From NCBI RefSeq assembly GCF_028283685.1, contig NZ_JAPWKF010000008.1, forward strand, positions 1 to 64,000: a stretch of 64,000 nt of DNA, in the 5' to 3' direction. The notes beneath the pieces are model-generated. The model made no database searches. It had not been told where the DNA came from and worked only from the letters and a program-made list of their open reading frames with translations. The stretch is from Edaphobacter sp. (GTDB lineage: Bacteria; Acidobacteriota; Terriglobia; Terriglobales; Acidobacteriaceae). This document shows, in pieces, positions 18,839 through 28,204 of the stretch (the stretch's first letter is position 1; each line of letters starts with the position of its first letter). The translations under genes were made by a program, and so were the position numbers.

Positions 18839-20254
18839 TCAGGTTTGTTGAAACTGCGACTCCTTCGTTGCCTGATAGCTCAGGTTGAGGTGGGCAGTCT
18901 CCAGTCGCTGATTCAGATGATGCCGTGAGTTCAGGCACGCCTCAAGAACGCCGGTTGTCAGCAGCGCACGGTGTAATGGCGCCTGTGCTGTGCGGGTCTG
19001 GTACATCGCGTCGATCCTCGCGGCGAGGCATGCTGAATATCCCTGGTTTGGTGCGACCGGCATGAGAAACTGCGCCGAGACTGGTTCAGCTCCGCTAATG
19101 CTGACCGCAATGTTGTAGTCGCGGATGGCACCGTTGAGCATCAGCAATGTTGCCTTGGTTCCGTCGTTGTACTCGATGCAGTATGCGGCTGGATCTTTGA
19201 CCAGCTGGGGCAATGCGCCGCTGCTTACCAGCTCCGGAGCGCGTCCATCGAGCACTGTCAGCCCCAGAGGCGTATCGCTGCGCGAGAGGGCCGAGACCAG
19301 CAAGTCCTTCGACCAGCGTCCCGCCTGCATCGCCGTCCACACATCGTCGCCTTCCAGCAGCTGCACGGCCTTCACGCCGGTCTCGCCGCCCTTGCGCCGC
19401 TCCAGCATGGCCTGCATGGCTTCGAGCGCGTCGAAGTCCATGTTGTCCATGCCGCCGACGCCGACCATGACCGCCTCTTCGACCTTTGCGCCGAAGGGGA
19501 CATCCACGCCGGGCAGCCGCCAGGTGACAGGCATCGACGATCCCGACATCAGCGGAAACCTCAGTCGCTCCGAGGTCTTCACCATCTCCTGCGCTTCGAG
19601 GAAGCCATATGAGAGCTGTTTGTGATTGAAGTACGGCACGGAGTGTTTCTCGGTCTCGAAGACCTGAGCGCACTGCTGAAAGAAGTCGTAACGCGGCAGC
19701 AGCACCTGGCCCTTATCGTTGACCGGGTAGGGATATTCGTGGCACTGCTCCACGATGACGAGTACGGCATCGACGGCGATCTTCTCGCCACCGCAACGCA
19801 GAGCCTCAGGAATATTGCGGCACAGCCTGAAGCCGAACTGCTTCGCGCGCGCCGCGCTCAGGTCGCCCGGCAGTTTCGTGTCTTCCTTCACAGGCAGTGC
19901 CGGTGCATGCTTTTGTTCCGACGGGAGTTCCGGAAGCGCATGCAAATTGGTCTTGCCGCTCATCGCAAGCTGATATGCGCCCGGCGCTGCCGCGTCGCGG
20001 CGTGTGTACTCATCGACGTAAAGCGAGACCACCTGCACGTTCGGCTGATGCCAGTCGCCTTCAAAGGGAAAGCCCACGAGGAAGCGATCCGCGATGGTCT
20101 GCAGATCGGAATCCAGCGTGTAGGTGCTGCCGATGATCGCAAGACGCACCGGCTTCTGCGCATCCTGCGCCAGCGCGGAGCGCATCAGCGGCGGATAGGC
20201 CAGCATGGAAGAACCAAGCGCGGAGTAACCAACAAAACGACGGCGTGTAATCAT
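18839..20254 (-). CDS. Tat-exported conserved protein of unknown function (tandem homologue 2)
   Basis: 471 residues from ATG 20254. RR signal 'MITRRRFVGYSALGSS', then a Rossmann-like opening 'KPVRLAIIGSTYTLDSDLQTIADRFLVGFPF'. It is clearly homologous to the protein encoded immediately upstream: shared blocks include 'VVSLYVDE', 'KIAVDAVLVIVEQCHEYPYPVNDKGQ', 'SVPYFNHKQLSYGF', 'SGSSMPVTWRLPGVDVPFGA', 'MLERRKGGETGVKAVQLLEG' and 'RWSKDLLVSALSRS'. The ATG overlaps the upstream stop (TGATG), so the two are cotranslated. I do not recognise the family. It might be an oxidoreductase-like or binding protein; no catalytic motif is certain. Confidence 0.75.
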   Translation of the reverse strand: MITRRRFVGYSALGSSMLAYPPLMRSALAQDAQKPVRLAIIGSTYTLDSDLQTIADRFLVGFPFEGDWHQPNVQVVSLYVDEYTRRDAAAPGAYQLAMSGKTNLHALPELPSEQKHAPALPVKEDTKLPGDLSAARAKQFGFRLCRNIPEALRCGGEKIAVDAVLVIVEQCHEYPYPVNDKGQVLLPRYDFFQQCAQVFETEKHSVPYFNHKQLSYGFLEAQEMVKTSERLRFPLMSGSSMPVTWRLPGVDVPFGAKVEEAVMVGVGGMDNMDFDALEAMQAMLERRKGGETGVKAVQLLEGDDVWTAMQAGRWSKDLLVSALSRSDTPLGLTVLDGRAPELVSSGALPQLVKDPAAYCIEYNDGTKATLLMLNGAIRDYNIAVSISGAEPVSAQFLMPVAPNQGYSACLAARIDAMYQTRTAQAPLHRALLTTGVLEACLNSRHHLNQRLETAHLNLSYQATKESQFQQT

Positions 20255-21462
20255 CAGCTCCTCCAGAAGGTCGATTTGGGAATCGGTTGATATTGCACGG
20301 CGGCTAGATTCGGCGTCTCCAACCGCTTGCCCTGCCTGTAGCTCTCGACGCCTTCGATCAGCAGGCCACTGGTCATCAGGTTGCGCTCGATGGGGTACTG
20401 CTGTTTGCCGGTGAGAAACATCTGCTCCGCGTTGTAAACCAGAGGGCTGAAGAAGCTTGCCAGCGTGGTGCGGCCATCGGGCATCGGCAGATACATCTGC
20501 GTGGAGAAGGGCTTTGCGTGCCCGTCGATATTGGCGGCGAAGGTGAAGTCGCGTACAAGGCCGTTCAGCAGGAGCATCGTGCACCGCAGGCCGTCGCGAT
20601 GCTTATAGTGATAGGCCACGGGCTCCGGCACCAGCGCTTTCATCTGCTCGAGCGTGGGAAAGATATTGGTAAAGGTGGGATCGGCAGGGCGTAGCGTCGA
20701 ACTGCGGCTCAGTGCTGCGCGCATCAGCTCCTTCGACCACACGCCCTCTTCATAGGCCTTCCAGAAGGCATCCTTCGTGTAAGTCTGAATCCATTCGACG
20801 CCGGTCTCACCGCCTTTGCGTCGCTCCACCATGCACTGGATCGTCTCCAGGCCGTGGAAGTCGTAGCTGGTCATGCCGCCGTAGCCGATGGAGAGCGCCT
20901 CTTTCGCGGTGGCTCCCAGCGGGAACTCGACTGACGGGAGCCTCCACGTCACTGCGAGGCTCGATCCGCTCTGAAACGGAAAGCCAAGCTCATGCGAGAC
21001 GTCGACCATCTTCTTCGACCAGTCCCAGCGCCACGACAACTCCTTGTCGTTGAAGTACGGCACGGCGCGGCCGCTGGAGCGGTAGACGTTCGTGATCTTC
21101 TCGAAGAACTCGTAGTGCGGACGCATCATGATGCCGTTCGGGCTGAGCGGGTAGACGCCATGCTCGGCGACGACGACCACGCCATCGACGGCGAGTTTGC
21201 TGGTGCCCAGCGTCAGCGCTTCTTCAATGCTGGGGCAGATCTTCATCTCCGGATGCCGGTCGGCGCGCTCCTGCGTCAGGTCGCCTTCATCGCGCTGATC
21301 GACGTACAGGGACACCACATCCATCTGTGGCCGGTGATAGGTCCCGTTCCAGCCATAGCCGTCGAGCAGGCGATCGACGACATGCTGCGGATGGAGATAC
21401 TTTTTATACGCGGTGACCACGGCGGCAAGGCGCGGCCGCCTGGAAGGTGCATTCGGTGCCAT
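20254..21462 (-). CDS. Conserved protein of unknown function (tandem homologue 1, no signal peptide)
   Basis: 402 residues with no export signal, in contrast to its exported homologue downstream. It shares with it the opening Rossmann-like strand ('PRLAAVVTAYKKYLHPQHVVDRLLDGY'), 'VVSLYVDQ', 'KLAVDGVVVVAEHGVYPLSPNG', 'AVPYFNDKELSW', 'GSSLAVTWRLPSVEFPLGAT', 'MVERRKGGETGVEWIQ' and 'VWSKELMRAALSRS'. The two genes overlap by one base. The divergent neighbour is an M19 dipeptidase. Function unknown. The conserved His/Glu/Arg-rich blocks suggest an enzyme or a sugar- or metal-binding protein. Confidence 0.75.
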   Translation of the reverse strand: MAPNAPSRRPRLAAVVTAYKKYLHPQHVVDRLLDGYGWNGTYHRPQMDVVSLYVDQRDEGDLTQERADRHPEMKICPSIEEALTLGTSKLAVDGVVVVAEHGVYPLSPNGIMMRPHYEFFEKITNVYRSSGRAVPYFNDKELSWRWDWSKKMVDVSHELGFPFQSGSSLAVTWRLPSVEFPLGATAKEALSIGYGGMTSYDFHGLETIQCMVERRKGGETGVEWIQTYTKDAFWKAYEEGVWSKELMRAALSRSSTLRPADPTFTNIFPTLEQMKALVPEPVAYHYKHRDGLRCTMLLLNGLVRDFTFAANIDGHAKPFSTQMYLPMPDGRTTLASFFSPLVYNAEQMFLTGKQQYPIERNLMTSGLLIEGVESYRQGKRLETPNLAAVQYQPIPKSTFWRS

Positions 21463-21618
21463 GGTGATCCTTAGACGATCGTCGTTTGTGCGAAAGATGC
21501 GATGGCGGAATCTTACCTACCGCGTGGGGCTCTGCCATAGGCCAAATGTCTTGCCCGCCGCTGCCGCTGCCGGAATACTCTTGCATAGAGTCCTTCAATC
21601 CTTGTCAGGAGACCATCG

Positions 21619-22842
21619 TTGCTGACCCGTCGCCAGTTCATCGGTTCCAGTGCCTATGCTGCGTTTGCCTGGAAGCAGGCGCTTTCGCAGGCTGGCCAGC
21701 CGGCGCCTCAGATCTCTGCCCGCGCCCGGGCGATTCATCAGCGCGCCTTCGTCTTCGACGCACACGTTCACGCACTCGACCGTGAGTTTTACGATGGCGG
21801 CAGCATGGGCGTTCGCAAGTCTGATGGCCAGTGGGATCTTCCGCGTGCGCGTGAAGGCGGCGAGGATGCGTTCTTCCTCTCCGTCTATGTGCCGGAAGAG
21901 TATTACCCCAGCCGCTTTGAGACGCGCCAGACGCTGAGGCGCATCGACCATGCCCTGCGGCAGCTGCATGAGAACCGCGGCCAGGTGGAGCTTGCACTCA
22001 ACGGCGCAGACATGGATCGGATTCGTTCCAGCGGCAAAATGGGCGCCGTGCTCGACATCGAAGGCAGCTACGACCTCGACGGCGACCTCGGCATCCTCCG
22101 CGATATGCATGCGCTCGGACTGCGTTCCGCGCAGCTCTCGGCGCACAACTGGGACCAGAACTACGCTGATTCCTGCTGCTCCATGCCGAAGTGGAATGGT
22201 CTCACGGCGCATGGCCGCGAGCTGATCCGCGAGATGAATCGTCTTGGTATGGTCATCAACGTCTCGCACTCCGGCGACGAGACTATCTCGCAGGTGCTCG
22301 ATGTCAGCGAGCGGCCGGTCGTTGCAACGCACCACGGTCTGCGCAGCGTCAACGACATCCCGCGCAATATGCCGGACGAACTGATCAAGAAGCTCGTCGA
22401 TAAGGGGGGCATCTTCTGCTTCCAGATCGGCAGCGAGTTTCACTATCCGCGCGAGTATCAGTGGCTCACGGCGCAGCGTGGCAAGACCTTCTTCGATACC
22501 ACCAGCATTCCGGATCGCGTCCGAGGTAAGAGCATCTACCAGGTGGATTCACTCGTCGGGCCGACCTTTCCCATGAAGGGGGCCACGGTTCCCGACTCCG
22601 TCGCAATGTCGGTGGATGATTGGGTGGAGGTGGTTGACCGCGCCATCCAGCTCGTCGGCGAGGATCACGTCGGTCTAGGCACTGATTTTGACGGAGGCCC
22701 CACGCTGGCGCGCGGCATGCGCGATGTCCGCGATCTGCCGATGGTTACCGACGCGATGCTGCGCCGCGGCTACAGCGAAACACGCATCCGCAAGTTCTGG
22801 GGAGGAAACCTGCTGCGTGTCTTTCGCCAGATCACGGCATAA
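21619..22842 (+). CDS. Tat-exported membrane-dipeptidase-like metallopeptidase (M19)
   Basis: 407 residues. The TTG start at 21619 is preceded by GGAG 7 bases away. RR signal 'LTRRQFIGSSAYAAF'. M19 (renal dipeptidase) landmarks in order: 'FDAHVHALD' (His49, His51), 'AVLDIEGSYDLDGDLG' (bridging Glu), 'LGMVINVSHSGDET' (His), 'PVVATHHGLRS' (His), 'HVGLGTDFDGGPTLARGM' (Asp). The first motif is HVH instead of the usual H-N-D, but the binuclear zinc set looks complete. It cleaves dipeptides, possibly with D-residues from peptidoglycan, in the periplasm. It is divergent from the two homologous genes of unknown function. Confidence 0.88.
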   Translation: MLTRRQFIGSSAYAAFAWKQALSQAGQPAPQISARARAIHQRAFVFDAHVHALDREFYDGGSMGVRKSDGQWDLPRAREGGEDAFFLSVYVPEEYYPSRFETRQTLRRIDHALRQLHENRGQVELALNGADMDRIRSSGKMGAVLDIEGSYDLDGDLGILRDMHALGLRSAQLSAHNWDQNYADSCCSMPKWNGLTAHGRELIREMNRLGMVINVSHSGDETISQVLDVSERPVVATHHGLRSVNDIPRNMPDELIKKLVDKGGIFCFQIGSEFHYPREYQWLTAQRGKTFFDTTSIPDRVRGKSIYQVDSLVGPTFPMKGATVPDSVAMSVDDWVEVVDRAIQLVGEDHVGLGTDFDGGPTLARGMRDVRDLPMVTDAMLRRGYSETRIRKFWGGNLLRVFRQITA

Positions 22843-22845
22843 TTC

Positions 22846-22902
22846 GAGCAAAGAAGATTCCAGCAAGAGAAGGAGTCCCGCCGGGACTTCCTCTCTTTGC
22901 TC
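22846..22902. terminator. Bidirectional terminator-like double hairpin
   Basis: Between the convergent dipeptidase and sulfatase genes lie nested repeats: outer GAGCAAAGA (22846-22854) / TCTTTGCTC (22894-22902) and inner AGTCCC (22874-22879) / GGGACT (22883-22888). This symmetric arrangement can serve both directions. Confidence 0.6.
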
Positions 22903-22914
22903 ATAAGCCGCATC

Positions 22915-24399
22915 TCACAATGCGGATGAAACCTGCTTCGGGTGATCGATATCCATCGGATCGTCCAGCTCTTTCTGCTTTGCCTTCAGCTTCTGAATCA
23001 GCTCCTGCTTCACCGTAGCGTACGCAGGCTCGTCGACCAGGTCATGCATCTCCCACGGATCCTTCTCCAGATCGAAGACCTGGTAGCGGTTGAGGTGCGC
23101 ATAGAAGATCAGCTTGTGTTTCTTCGTTCGGATCGAGCGCTGCAGGCCATCTAACCAGCCGAACATGGCGTCGTTGATCGGCTGCGGATTTTCCTCGTGC
23201 AGCATCGGCGCCAGAGAGGGAAACTCCACGTGCTGGGGAATCGGTACGTGGGCCAGGTCGCAGGTCGTGGCATACATGGAGTGCTGGTAGACCATCTCGT
23301 CGACTTGCTTTCCTGCCTTGATCCCAGGCCCCTTGATGATCAGCGGCATACGCATCGAGCACTCGTACTGATTCTGCTTACCCATCAGTCCGTGTTCGCC
23401 GACTGCCAGTCCGTGGTCAGCCGTCATGATGACGTAGGTATTGTCCGCCTTGCCCGAAGCCTCCAATGCGTCCAGGATGCGCCCGATCTGCGCGTCCATG
23501 TGCGTGATGATGGCGTAGTACTCGCGGCGATGGACGCGGACGTCGTACTCTGTGCGAGGGAACGGCGCCAGAACCTCGTCGCGTGTCTTATGCGCGCCCT
23601 GGTCGAAGGGATGCTCGGGCAGAAAGTTCGGGGGAATCGCAATCTTCTCGACCGGATACATGTCGAGATACTCCTGCGGAGCCTGACGCGGATCGTGCGG
23701 CGCGTTGAAGCCGACGTACATGAAGAACGGATTCTTCTGCTGCGGCACCGACTCCTTCAGGTACTTGATCGCGGCATCGGCATACAGCTCGCTCGAGTGC
23801 TGGATCGTGTCATCGCCGCGCCGGCTCGTCCACAGGCCCTGCTTCAACCAGTGACCGAAGAGAGTCTTATCGCTTGGGTTCCAGTTGTTGCCCGGCGCGG
23901 GGCGGTTGTACTCCGCTGCCGTCGAAGGCAGAAAGCCCGGAGCTACCGGGCCCATCTCGCTGAAGGCACGCTGCAGGCTTACCGCATCCAGGTGCCACTT
24001 GCCTGTGATGTAGGTGTCGTAGCCTGCCTCGCGCAGCGTCTGTCCCCACACTGGCTTGTTCGTCGCCGTGTTGGCCGAGTCCTCGCGGTTCGCGTGGAAT
24101 GCAGTGAGGCCCGTATTGAGCATGGTCCTGCTGGCGACGCAGACCGCGCCGGTCCACGAACCCTGATGGAAACAATGCGTAAAGTGGCAGCCCGACCGGA
24201 CAAGCCTGTCCATATTCGGGGTATGTACTTCAGGATTGTTGATCGAGTTGATGGTGCGGAACATCAGGTCGTCCGCGATGATGAACAGAAAATTCGGCTG
24301 CTGGCTACTGCCAGCGGCAGGAGCAGCATGTGCAGAGGAAGCCGGCAAGCCAGCCAAAGCAAGCGATGAGCTGAGTCCAATAAAGCGTCGTCTATTCAA
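22915..24399 (-). CDS. Tat-exported sulfatase
   Basis: 494 residues. RR signal 'MNRRRFIGLSSSLALAGLPASSAHA'. The core starts with 'PNFLFIIADDL' (Asp43/Asp44 bind Ca). The modification motif is C-V-A-S-R at 87-91, with Ala in the third position where Pro is common; this is allowed in the C-x-P/A-x-R rule. Other signatures: 'YITGKWHLD', 'FFMYVGFNAPHDPRQAP', 'VIMTADHGLAVGEHGLMGKQNQYE'. The family resembles choline-sulfatase/iduronate-sulfatase-type enzymes acting on sulfated sugars. The product should fold and be matured in the cytoplasm before Tat export. It is divergent from the amino-sugar operon and could remove sulfate from its polymeric substrate. Confidence 0.9.
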   Translation of the reverse strand: MNRRRFIGLSSSLALAGLPASSAHAAPAAGSSQQPNFLFIIADDLMFRTINSINNPEVHTPNMDRLVRSGCHFTHCFHQGSWTGAVCVASRTMLNTGLTAFHANREDSANTATNKPVWGQTLREAGYDTYITGKWHLDAVSLQRAFSEMGPVAPGFLPSTAAEYNRPAPGNNWNPSDKTLFGHWLKQGLWTSRRGDDTIQHSSELYADAAIKYLKESVPQQKNPFFMYVGFNAPHDPRQAPQEYLDMYPVEKIAIPPNFLPEHPFDQGAHKTRDEVLAPFPRTEYDVRVHRREYYAIITHMDAQIGRILDALEASGKADNTYVIMTADHGLAVGEHGLMGKQNQYECSMRMPLIIKGPGIKAGKQVDEMVYQHSMYATTCDLAHVPIPQHVEFPSLAPMLHEENPQPINDAMFGWLDGLQRSIRTKKHKLIFYAHLNRYQVFDLEKDPWEMHDLVDEPAYATVKQELIQKLKAKQKELDDPMDIDHPKQVSSAL

Positions 24400-24715
24400 T
24401 GGCTATACCCGTTTCTTTTGACGAAATAGCAGGTGCATCATCATGAACGGAGGCACTTCAACGCAGGCGCGAAACCGTCCCATCAGCCGCAACTGTACCT
24501 GACTACACTTTAATGCAAGCTCCCAGCGCTGCAGATCAACACGCTATGAGTGCTCGTTCGCAAAACCCGTTCTTTGCATGTGAGCCCGTCATGCAAATCT
24601 CGCGGTGGCATTCGTGTGGTCGCTGACTTCTATAGGACTTGCCTTCTTCTGCTTTGTGATATATCAGTATGAAGTGGTCAGTCGACCCGATTTTACCGGC
24701 TATGGAGGAAGAGAC
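24400..24715. other. Intergenic region between the divergent sulfatase and symporter genes
   Basis: 316 bases. The only clear element is GGAGG at 24705-24709, ideally placed for a TTG start at 24716. The reading frame continues upstream to a GTG at 24605, but it lacks a ribosome binding site there. I see no confident operator or promoter. Confidence 0.4.
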
Positions 24716-26248
24716 TTGTCGCAGCTGTCATGGCTTGTGCTCTCGTGTTATTTCGTCCTGATGCTGGCGGTTGGGCTATGGGTGCGGAGCCGCGTCAAAG
24801 ATGCAAAGGACTTCTTTACCGCCGGTGGAAAGATGCCGTGGTGGCTTGCGGGCATCTCGCATCATATGTCGGGCTACAGCTCCGCGGCGTTCGTCGGCTA
24901 CGCAGCGATCGCTTACAGCGACGGCATCAGCCTCTACCTGTGGTGGGCCTGTTCGATTGCCATCGCACTTCTGATTGGCTCGTTCGTCTTCCCTGGTCAG
25001 TGGGTGCGTCTCCGTCTCTACACGGGAATGATCTCGCCTTTGGAGTATCTGAAGGCGCGCTACAGCGTTGGCGTACAGCAGGTGCTTGCGATCAGCGGAA
25101 CGCTGCTGAAAGTCTTCGACGTTGGCGCAAAGTGGACGGCCTCTGCGCTTCTGCTCAATTTTTATGCGGGCGTGCCGATCTTCTGGGGCGTCCTGCTGAC
25201 CGGCGGCGTGACCCTTGTCTACTCTGTCGTTGGTGGCCTGTGGGCCGATGCTGTGACAGACCTCAGCCAGTTCCTGATTCAGCTTGTCTCCGGCCTTCTC
25301 ATCTTTGTCGCTGTCGTGGCCCGTCTCGGCGGGGTCCATTCGCTCTGGACGGTGTGGAAACAGCTTCCGGCGTCACATCATATGCCCTTTCACGGCAAGT
25401 ACACGCTGACGTTCATGCTGGTCTATACCATCATTAATCTGCTCTCGTACAACGGTGGCACCTGGAGCCTGGCGCAGCGCTTCCTGGCCTCTCCGGACGA
25501 GCAGTCCGCAATCCGATCTTCGCGACTCTCCGCGGCGCTCTATGTCGTGTGGCCGCTGGTGCTGTTCTTCCCCATGTGGGTAGCTCCGGTGCTATTGCCG
25601 CATCTCGTCGACCCCTCGCAGAGCTACGCTCGTCTATCGCAGGAGCTGCTGCCTCACGGTCTCATCGGCCTGGTGCTGGCAGGACTGATCGCGCACTCCA
25701 TGGCGATGACCTCTTCTGATGCCAATGCGATTGCGGCCGTCGTCATCCGCGATATTGTGCCTGTCTTCTTCCCGCATTCTTCGGCGGCGCAGGAGCAGGG
25801 ACAGCTGTTCGCTGCGCGTGTCTTCACCTTCTGCTTTCTGCTGGCCAGCATGATCGTCGCCCTGCTGGCGCCGCATATGGGCGGCGTGCTGGGCCTGATT
25901 CTGCTCTGGTATGCAGCCCTCGTTGGGCCAATCGCCGTGCCGATGCTGTTCGGTATGTTGCCTGCTTTGCGCCGCTGCGGCTCGCGCGCTGCGCTGCTCT
26001 CCTATGTCTCAGGGTTGATCGCTTTTGTTGCGACCAAGGTCTTTCTGTCGCCGCAGATGCAGGAGAGCGCCAACGGCTTTGTGCTTGCCGTGGGAGGACC
26101 CACGCTCGTCTCCGTCTTTGTCTTCCTGATCAGCGGTCTCATCGCGCCACAGCAGACGCCGCAGTCCATGGAACTGTTTCGTAGCATCCAGCATTCTTCT
26201 TCGTCGGCCATGATGAAAGAGGCTGGAATTTCGTTAAGTAAAGGTTGA
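24716..26248 (+). CDS. Sodium:solute symporter (SSS family), probable amino-sugar uptake
   Basis: 510 residues from a TTG at 24716, chosen because GGAGG lies 7 bases upstream and the protein then opens like the family ('SQLSWLVLSCYFVLMLAVGLW', followed by 'RVKDAKDFFTAGGKMPWW'). Starting at GTG 24605 would add 37 residues with one more hydrophobic stretch. About 13 membrane helices follow. The family signature includes 'ISHHMSGYSSAAFVGYAAIAY' and 'GTLLKVFDVGAKWTASALLL' near the sodium site. It heads the nag-GH20 operon (10-bp gap to nagB), so it probably brings in N-acetylglucosamine or chitobiose with sodium. Substrate inferred from context. Confidence 0.88.
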   Translation: MSQLSWLVLSCYFVLMLAVGLWVRSRVKDAKDFFTAGGKMPWWLAGISHHMSGYSSAAFVGYAAIAYSDGISLYLWWACSIAIALLIGSFVFPGQWVRLRLYTGMISPLEYLKARYSVGVQQVLAISGTLLKVFDVGAKWTASALLLNFYAGVPIFWGVLLTGGVTLVYSVVGGLWADAVTDLSQFLIQLVSGLLIFVAVVARLGGVHSLWTVWKQLPASHHMPFHGKYTLTFMLVYTIINLLSYNGGTWSLAQRFLASPDEQSAIRSSRLSAALYVVWPLVLFFPMWVAPVLLPHLVDPSQSYARLSQELLPHGLIGLVLAGLIAHSMAMTSSDANAIAAVVIRDIVPVFFPHSSAAQEQGQLFAARVFTFCFLLASMIVALLAPHMGGVLGLILLWYAALVGPIAVPMLFGMLPALRRCGSRAALLSYVSGLIAFVATKVFLSPQMQESANGFVLAVGGPTLVSVFVFLISGLIAPQQTPQSMELFRSIQHSSSSAMMKEAGISLSKG

Positions 26249-26258
26249 GTCTTTCGTC

Positions 26259-27041
26259 ATGGTGGAAGTCCAGGATCAGCAGGTGCACATAGAACCGACT
26301 CGGGCCGCAATGGGCGCGCTGGCAGCCCGTCAGGTTGCAGCATATCTGCGAGAGGTACTGTCGCAGAAGCACGCGGCGCGAATGATCTTCGCCGCCGCGC
26401 CCAGCCAGAGTGAGATGCTGGCCGCCCTCGTCGAGGAGAAGGACATCGACTGGGCGCGCGTAGAAGCCTTCCATATGGATGAGTACATCGGCCTACCGCC
26501 TGAGGCTCCGCAAAATTTTCGCAACTGGCTGAAGTCGGCCTTCTTCGATCGCGTTCCGCTCGGCCATGTTCATCTCATCGAACCGGCGGCAGACGCTGAA
26601 GCCTGCGCGGCTGGATACGCGGAGCTGCTCGCAGCTCATCCCATCGATATCGTCTGCATGGGCATTGGCATGAACGGCCATATCGCCTTCAACGATCCTT
26701 CCACCACGTTTGACGATCCGCTCGACGTCAAGATCGTCGTGCTGCAGGAGGAGAGCCGTCAGCAGCAGGTCTTCGACGGCCTGTTTCCTGTGCTTGATGC
26801 CGTACCGGAGCGAGCCATCTCGCTGACCATTCCTCGCCTGCTGCGCGCCGATCGTCTCTTTTGCTGCGTTCCCGGCAAGCTGAAAGAGCCGGCGGTGACA
26901 AGAGCGCTGCGCGGTCCGATCACTCCTGACTCACCGGCTTCGATCTTGCGAACGCATAAAGGGTGTTCCATATATCTTGACGCAGAGTCCTCCGCCGGCC
27001 TCTCCGGCAGCGACGGCTACGCACAGGCAGGAAGCCGGTGA
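26259..27041 (+). CDS. nagB: Glucosamine-6-phosphate deaminase
   Basis: 260 residues, the usual length. It turns glucosamine-6-phosphate into fructose-6-phosphate and ammonia. Visible signatures: 'FHMDEYIGLP' (catalytic Asp of the MDEY motif), 'DIVCMGIGMNGHIAFNDP' (phosphate-binding loop and catalytic His) and 'PERAISLTIPRLLRA'. The first nucleotide-fold motif reads 'IFAAAPSQSEML', where typical NagB has GxTP. This alteration recurs in NagB-like proteins of Acidobacteria and Planctomycetes and leaves some doubt about activity. The stop overlaps the GTG start of nagA by 4 bases. Confidence 0.88.
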   Translation: MVEVQDQQVHIEPTRAAMGALAARQVAAYLREVLSQKHAARMIFAAAPSQSEMLAALVEEKDIDWARVEAFHMDEYIGLPPEAPQNFRNWLKSAFFDRVPLGHVHLIEPAADAEACAAGYAELLAAHPIDIVCMGIGMNGHIAFNDPSTTFDDPLDVKIVVLQEESRQQQVFDGLFPVLDAVPERAISLTIPRLLRADRLFCCVPGKLKEPAVTRALRGPITPDSPASILRTHKGCSIYLDAESSAGLSGSDGYAQAGSR

Positions 27042-28204
27042 TCACTCTTCGCGGCCGCGATCCAGATACCGGTCAGCTGTTGCAGGTGAAGTGTGCCGGT
27101 GACCGCATAACCTCCGTCGATGGTTTGCCTGAGGAGACATGCGACGACTGGCTCAGCGCTGGCTTCATCGACCTTCAGGTTAATGGCTATGGCGGAATCG
27201 ATCTGAACCGCGACGATCTCGCGGTTCAGGATGTCATCGCCCTTACGGACAAACTCGCGCTGCTGGGCACGACGCGCTACCTGCCGACCATCATCACGGG
27301 CAGCAGGCAAAAGATCGCGCATTGCATCGAGATTATTCGGCAGGCCAGGGAAGAGAATGCGCAGGTGCATCATGCCGTGGCCGGTATTCATTTGGAGGGC
27401 CCGTATCTGTCTCCTGAAGACGGATATCGCGGTGCGCACGATGCGTCGCAGATCAGGCGGCCGTCGCTGGATGAGTTTGCCGAGTGGCAGCGCGCATGCG
27501 GCGGCCTCATTCGCCTCATCACGCTCTCGCCTCACTGGCCGGGCGTTGCTGCATTCATTCGTGCGGTGTGTGCCATGGGCGTGCGCGTCGCAATCGGCCA
27601 CACGTCGGCGACCGGCGAACAGATCAAGACAGCGGTTGATGCTGGTGCCACACTCTCGACGCATCTTGGAAATGGACTGCCCTCTCAGCTTGCACGCCAT
27701 CCGAACCCTATCTGGAGTCAGCTGGCGGAAGACAGTCTTTCAGCATCGTTCATCGCCGATGGCGTTCACGTCGACGCCGCTACGCTTACCAGCATGATCC
27801 GGTGCAAAGGAAAGAGTCGCAGCATCCTCATCTCCGATTCCGTCGCTCTCGCAGGCGGCAGCCCGGGACGCTATCGGGCAAGCGTTGGCGGCGATGTATC
27901 GGTTGAGGAGGATGGATCGATTCGCATGAGTTCTTCTTCATTGCTCGCGGGTTCGGGTATCGCGCTGCGCGACGCCGTTGCAAGGGCTCCAGGATTGGCT
28001 GGGGTCACGCTCGGCGATGCCGTGGAGATGGCATCGAGGCATCCGGCTGCGCTTCTCGACCTGAAGACCGGCCTCGTCGCTGGTGCACCCGCAGATCTTG
28101 TGCTCTTCCGCTGGAAGCCGCACGAAACAACACTACAGATTCGTAATGTCATGGTTCAGGGCACATGGCTTAGACAGCCCGATACCGGAAATGAGGAAGG
28201 ATGA
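27038..28204 (+). CDS. nagA: N-acetylglucosamine-6-phosphate deacetylase
   Basis: 388 residues from a GTG overlapping the nagB stop (GTGA). Amidohydrolase fold: 'GFIDLQVNGYGGIDLN' (the HxH metal site of other amidohydrolases is replaced by Q-V-N, as in NagA), 'GIHLEGPYLSPEDGYRGAHD' (metal-ligand Glu), 'VAIGHTSATGEQI' (His), 'STHLGNGLP' (His), 'LISDSVALAGG' (catalytic Asp). It removes acetate from GlcNAc-6-P to feed NagB. The end overlaps the GH20 start (ATGA). A kinase that would make GlcNAc-6-P is not in the window. Confidence 0.93.
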   Translation: MITLRGRDPDTGQLLQVKCAGDRITSVDGLPEETCDDWLSAGFIDLQVNGYGGIDLNRDDLAVQDVIALTDKLALLGTTRYLPTIITGSRQKIAHCIEIIRQAREENAQVHHAVAGIHLEGPYLSPEDGYRGAHDASQIRRPSLDEFAEWQRACGGLIRLITLSPHWPGVAAFIRAVCAMGVRVAIGHTSATGEQIKTAVDAGATLSTHLGNGLPSQLARHPNPIWSQLAEDSLSASFIADGVHVDAATLTSMIRCKGKSRSILISDSVALAGGSPGRYRASVGGDVSVEEDGSIRMSSSSLLAGSGIALRDAVARAPGLAGVTLGDAVEMASRHPAALLDLKTGLVAGAPADLVLFRWKPHETTLQIRNVMVQGTWLRQPDTGNEEG

